Assembly (NCBI GenBank): GCA_025054655.1
Contig: JANWZL010000109.1
Location: forward strand, 1 to 39,184
Length of the DNA: 39,184 nt
From: Thiobacillaceae bacterium
Lineage (GTDB): Bacteria > Pseudomonadota > Gammaproteobacteria > Burkholderiales > Thiobacillaceae
Direction: 5' to 3'
Of this stretch, positions 37,857 through 39,184 are shown in pieces. Both the position numbers and the translations under genes were made by a program. A model generated the notes under the pieces. The model was not told the DNA's origin. It ran no database searches and worked only from the letters and a program-made list of their open reading frames with translations. Position 1 is the stretch's first letter. Each line of letters starts with the position of its first letter.

Positions 37857-38438
37857 ATGGGGTTGCCGCTACGCAAACCGCCCGAGCGCTTCACTTACGC
37901 CGATTACGCCGCCTGGCCCGATGAGCAGCGCTACGAGCTGATCGACGGCGTGGCCTATGCCATGACCGCGCCCGGCCGCCGGCATCAGGCACTGGTGTTC
38001 GCCATGGCCCGGCAGATCGCCGACTGCCTCGAAGACACATCCTGCCGGGTGTATCTGGCCCCCTTCGACGTGCGCCTGCCCAAGGGCGAGGAGGCCGACG
38101 AGCAGATCGACACCGTGGTGCAGCCCGACCTGTCCGTCTTCTGCGACCGCAGCAAGCTGGACGAGCAGGGTGCGCGCGGCGCCCCAGACTGGGTGATCGA
38201 GGTCCTCTCCCCCGCCACCGCCGGCCACGACCACATCGTCAAGCGCCAGGTCTATGAACGCGCCGGGGTGCGCGAGTACTGGCTGGTGCACCCCTTAGAC
38301 CGCATCGTCACCGTCTATCGGCTGGCCGATGGACAGTATGGCCGGCCGGACGTGTATGAACTCGCCGGCATCACCGCCAGCCGTCTGCTGCCGCAGGTGC
38401 ACATCGACTGGGAGCGCGTCCTGCGTGAGCTGGACTGA
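37857..38438 (+). CDS. Uma2 family protein (PD-(D/E)XK nuclease fold)
   Basis: The 193-residue product is a second Uma2 (DUF820) member. Seen are the N-terminal FTYADYAAWPDEQRYELIDG, the conserved VVQPDLSVFCD, the acid-lysine segment DWVIEVLSPAT...HIVKRQVYERAGVREYWLVHP and the C-terminal barrel strands. The family's role is not established. It shares little with the gene at 10175 beyond the fold motifs, so they are not a recent duplication. It diverges from clpB; TATACT (37818-37823) is a possible -10 without a good -35. Its last 14 bases overlap nadC. Confidence 0.88.
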   Translation: MGLPLRKPPERFTYADYAAWPDEQRYELIDGVAYAMTAPGRRHQALVFAMARQIADCLEDTSCRVYLAPFDVRLPKGEEADEQIDTVVQPDLSVFCDRSKLDEQGARGAPDWVIEVLSPATAGHDHIVKRQVYERAGVREYWLVHPLDRIVTVYRLADGQYGRPDVYELAGITASRLLPQVHIDWERVLRELD

Positions 38439-39184
38439 AGCGCAGCTCGCCCGCGCCGTGGTCGAGAACGTGCGCGCGGCCCTTAGCGAAGACCTCGATG
38501 CGGCCGGCGACCTCACCGCCGCCTTGATCCCCGCAGGACGGCAGGCCAAGGCGCGGCTGATCACGCGCGAGGATGCGGTGCTGGCCGGCCGCCCGTGGTT
38601 CGAGGCCGCCTTCCGCACGCTCGACCCACACTGCCGCATGGACTGGCAGGCCGAAGAGGGCGAGTCCGTCCGCGCCGGCCAGACCCTGTGCGAGCTCACG
38701 GGTGAGGCGCGCGCGCTGCTCACCGCCGAGCGCACTGCGCTCAACTTCCTGCAGACCTTGTCCGGCACGGCCACGCTCACCCGCCGCTACGTCGAGGCGG
38801 TGGCCGGCACGCGGGCGCGCATCTACGATACCCGCAAGACCCTGCCGGGCCTGCGGCTGGCACAGAAATACGCGGTGCGCATGGGCGGCGGCGAAAACCA
38901 CCGCCTGGGCCTGTACGACGGCATCCTGATCAAGGAGAACCACATCGCCGCACTGGGTGGGGTCCGCGCCGCGGTCGAGGCCGCCCATAGGCTCGCCCCG
39001 TCGGGGGTGTTCGTGCAGGTCGAGGTAGAGACCCTCGCCCAACTCGAAGAGGCCATCGACGCGGGGGCGCGATTCATCCTGCTCGACAACTTCGATCTCG
39101 ACGGCCTACGCGCAGCGGTGTGCCTCACCGCCGGCCGGGCCGAGCTGGAGGTGTCCGGTGGGGTCACCCTGCAGAGCGTGCGCG
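38425..39184 (+). CDS. nadC: Nicotinate-nucleotide pyrophosphorylase (cut by window edge)
   Basis: NadC converts quinolinate and PRPP to nicotinate mononucleotide in NAD synthesis. The visible 253 residues cover most of the protein (usual length about 280-300) before the window ends. Seen are LTAERTALNFLQTLSGTATLT, the substrate-binding DTRKTLPGLRLAQKYAVRMGG, HRLGLYDGILIKENHI and the late LLDNFDLDGLR. The start is GTG at 38425, with GGGAG upstream, inside the end of the Uma2 gene (14-base overlap). The ATG-less start and the overlap suggest coupling to the Uma2 gene. Confidence 0.95.
   Translation, partial: MSWTEAQLARAVVENVRAALSEDLDAAGDLTAALIPAGRQAKARLITREDAVLAGRPWFEAAFRTLDPHCRMDWQAEEGESVRAGQTLCELTGEARALLTAERTALNFLQTLSGTATLTRRYVEAVAGTRARIYDTRKTLPGLRLAQKYAVRMGGGENHRLGLYDGILIKENHIAALGGVRAAVEAAHRLAPSGVFVQVEVETLAQLEEAIDAGARFILLDNFDLDGLRAAVCLTAGRAELEVSGGVTLQSVR

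Overview
The window is about 39 kb of GC-rich, densely packed bacterial chromosome carrying mostly housekeeping genes. The gene set points to a betaproteobacterium, perhaps Nitrosomonadales or Hydrogenophilales-like; a gammaproteobacterium is less likely. Evidence includes homodimeric aceE, a dihydrolipoamide dehydrogenase with a fused lipoyl domain, single-chain purL, ettA, accA next to tilS, slyD-bcp beside a RoxA-type cupin, aroC beside an MFS gene, and a PEP-CTERM protein with a sigma-54-type promoter. This is inference from family content and order; no rRNA or tRNA gene is present to anchor it. No gene-free stretch exceeds about 210 bases.

Layout. Positions 1-3373 (minus): M17 aminopeptidase, aroC, a DUF465 protein, a terminator, then a truncated MFS transporter. 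Positions 3445-10082 (plus): the pyruvate dehydrogenase operon aceE-aceF-lpdA, with a Phd/VapC-type toxin-antitoxin pair lying between aceF and lpdA. Positions 10104-11037 (plus): a Uma2-type nuclease-fold gene overlapping a small secreted cysteine-rich protein. Positions 11101-13469 (minus): a histidine phosphatase and a membrane-bound class III nucleotide cyclase. Positions 13579-16432 (plus): a second Phd/VapC-type pair, ettA and a small membrane protein, facing a secreted protein of unknown role. Positions 17031-20776 (plus): an MMPL/RND exporter, a secreted protein and a SPOR-domain protein. Positions 20748-24122 (minus): bcp, slyD, accA and tilS. Positions 24172-26738 (plus): a RoxA-like oxygenase, an Ala/Pro-repeat lipoprotein and a PEP-CTERM protein. 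Positions 26712-29039 (minus): mtfA, a thioredoxin and an aminotransferase, overlapping head to tail. Positions 29251-31113 (plus): a large LysM/FecR protein. Positions 31115-37746 (minus): clpB behind a sigma-32-type promoter, a strong terminator, then purL. Positions 37857-39184 (plus): a second Uma2-type gene overlapping a truncated nadC.

How the genes work together. The aceE-aceF-lpdA block encodes all three subunits converting pyruvate to acetyl-CoA, and AccA feeds that product into fatty acid synthesis. Bcp, SlyD and thioredoxin serve redox balance and protein folding, ClpB serves disaggregation, and EttA and RoxA act on the ribosome. The accessory layer is small: two toxin-antitoxin pairs, two Uma2 genes, the cysteine-rich protein, the PEP-CTERM protein and the repeat lipoprotein.

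I did not find a clear multi-gene undescribed system. The best leads are the toxin-antitoxin pair inside the pyruvate dehydrogenase operon, a 7-bp tandem repeat in the linker of lpdA that could shift its frame, the coupled Uma2/cysteine-rich pair, and the consensus sigma-54 promoter of the PEP-CTERM gene.
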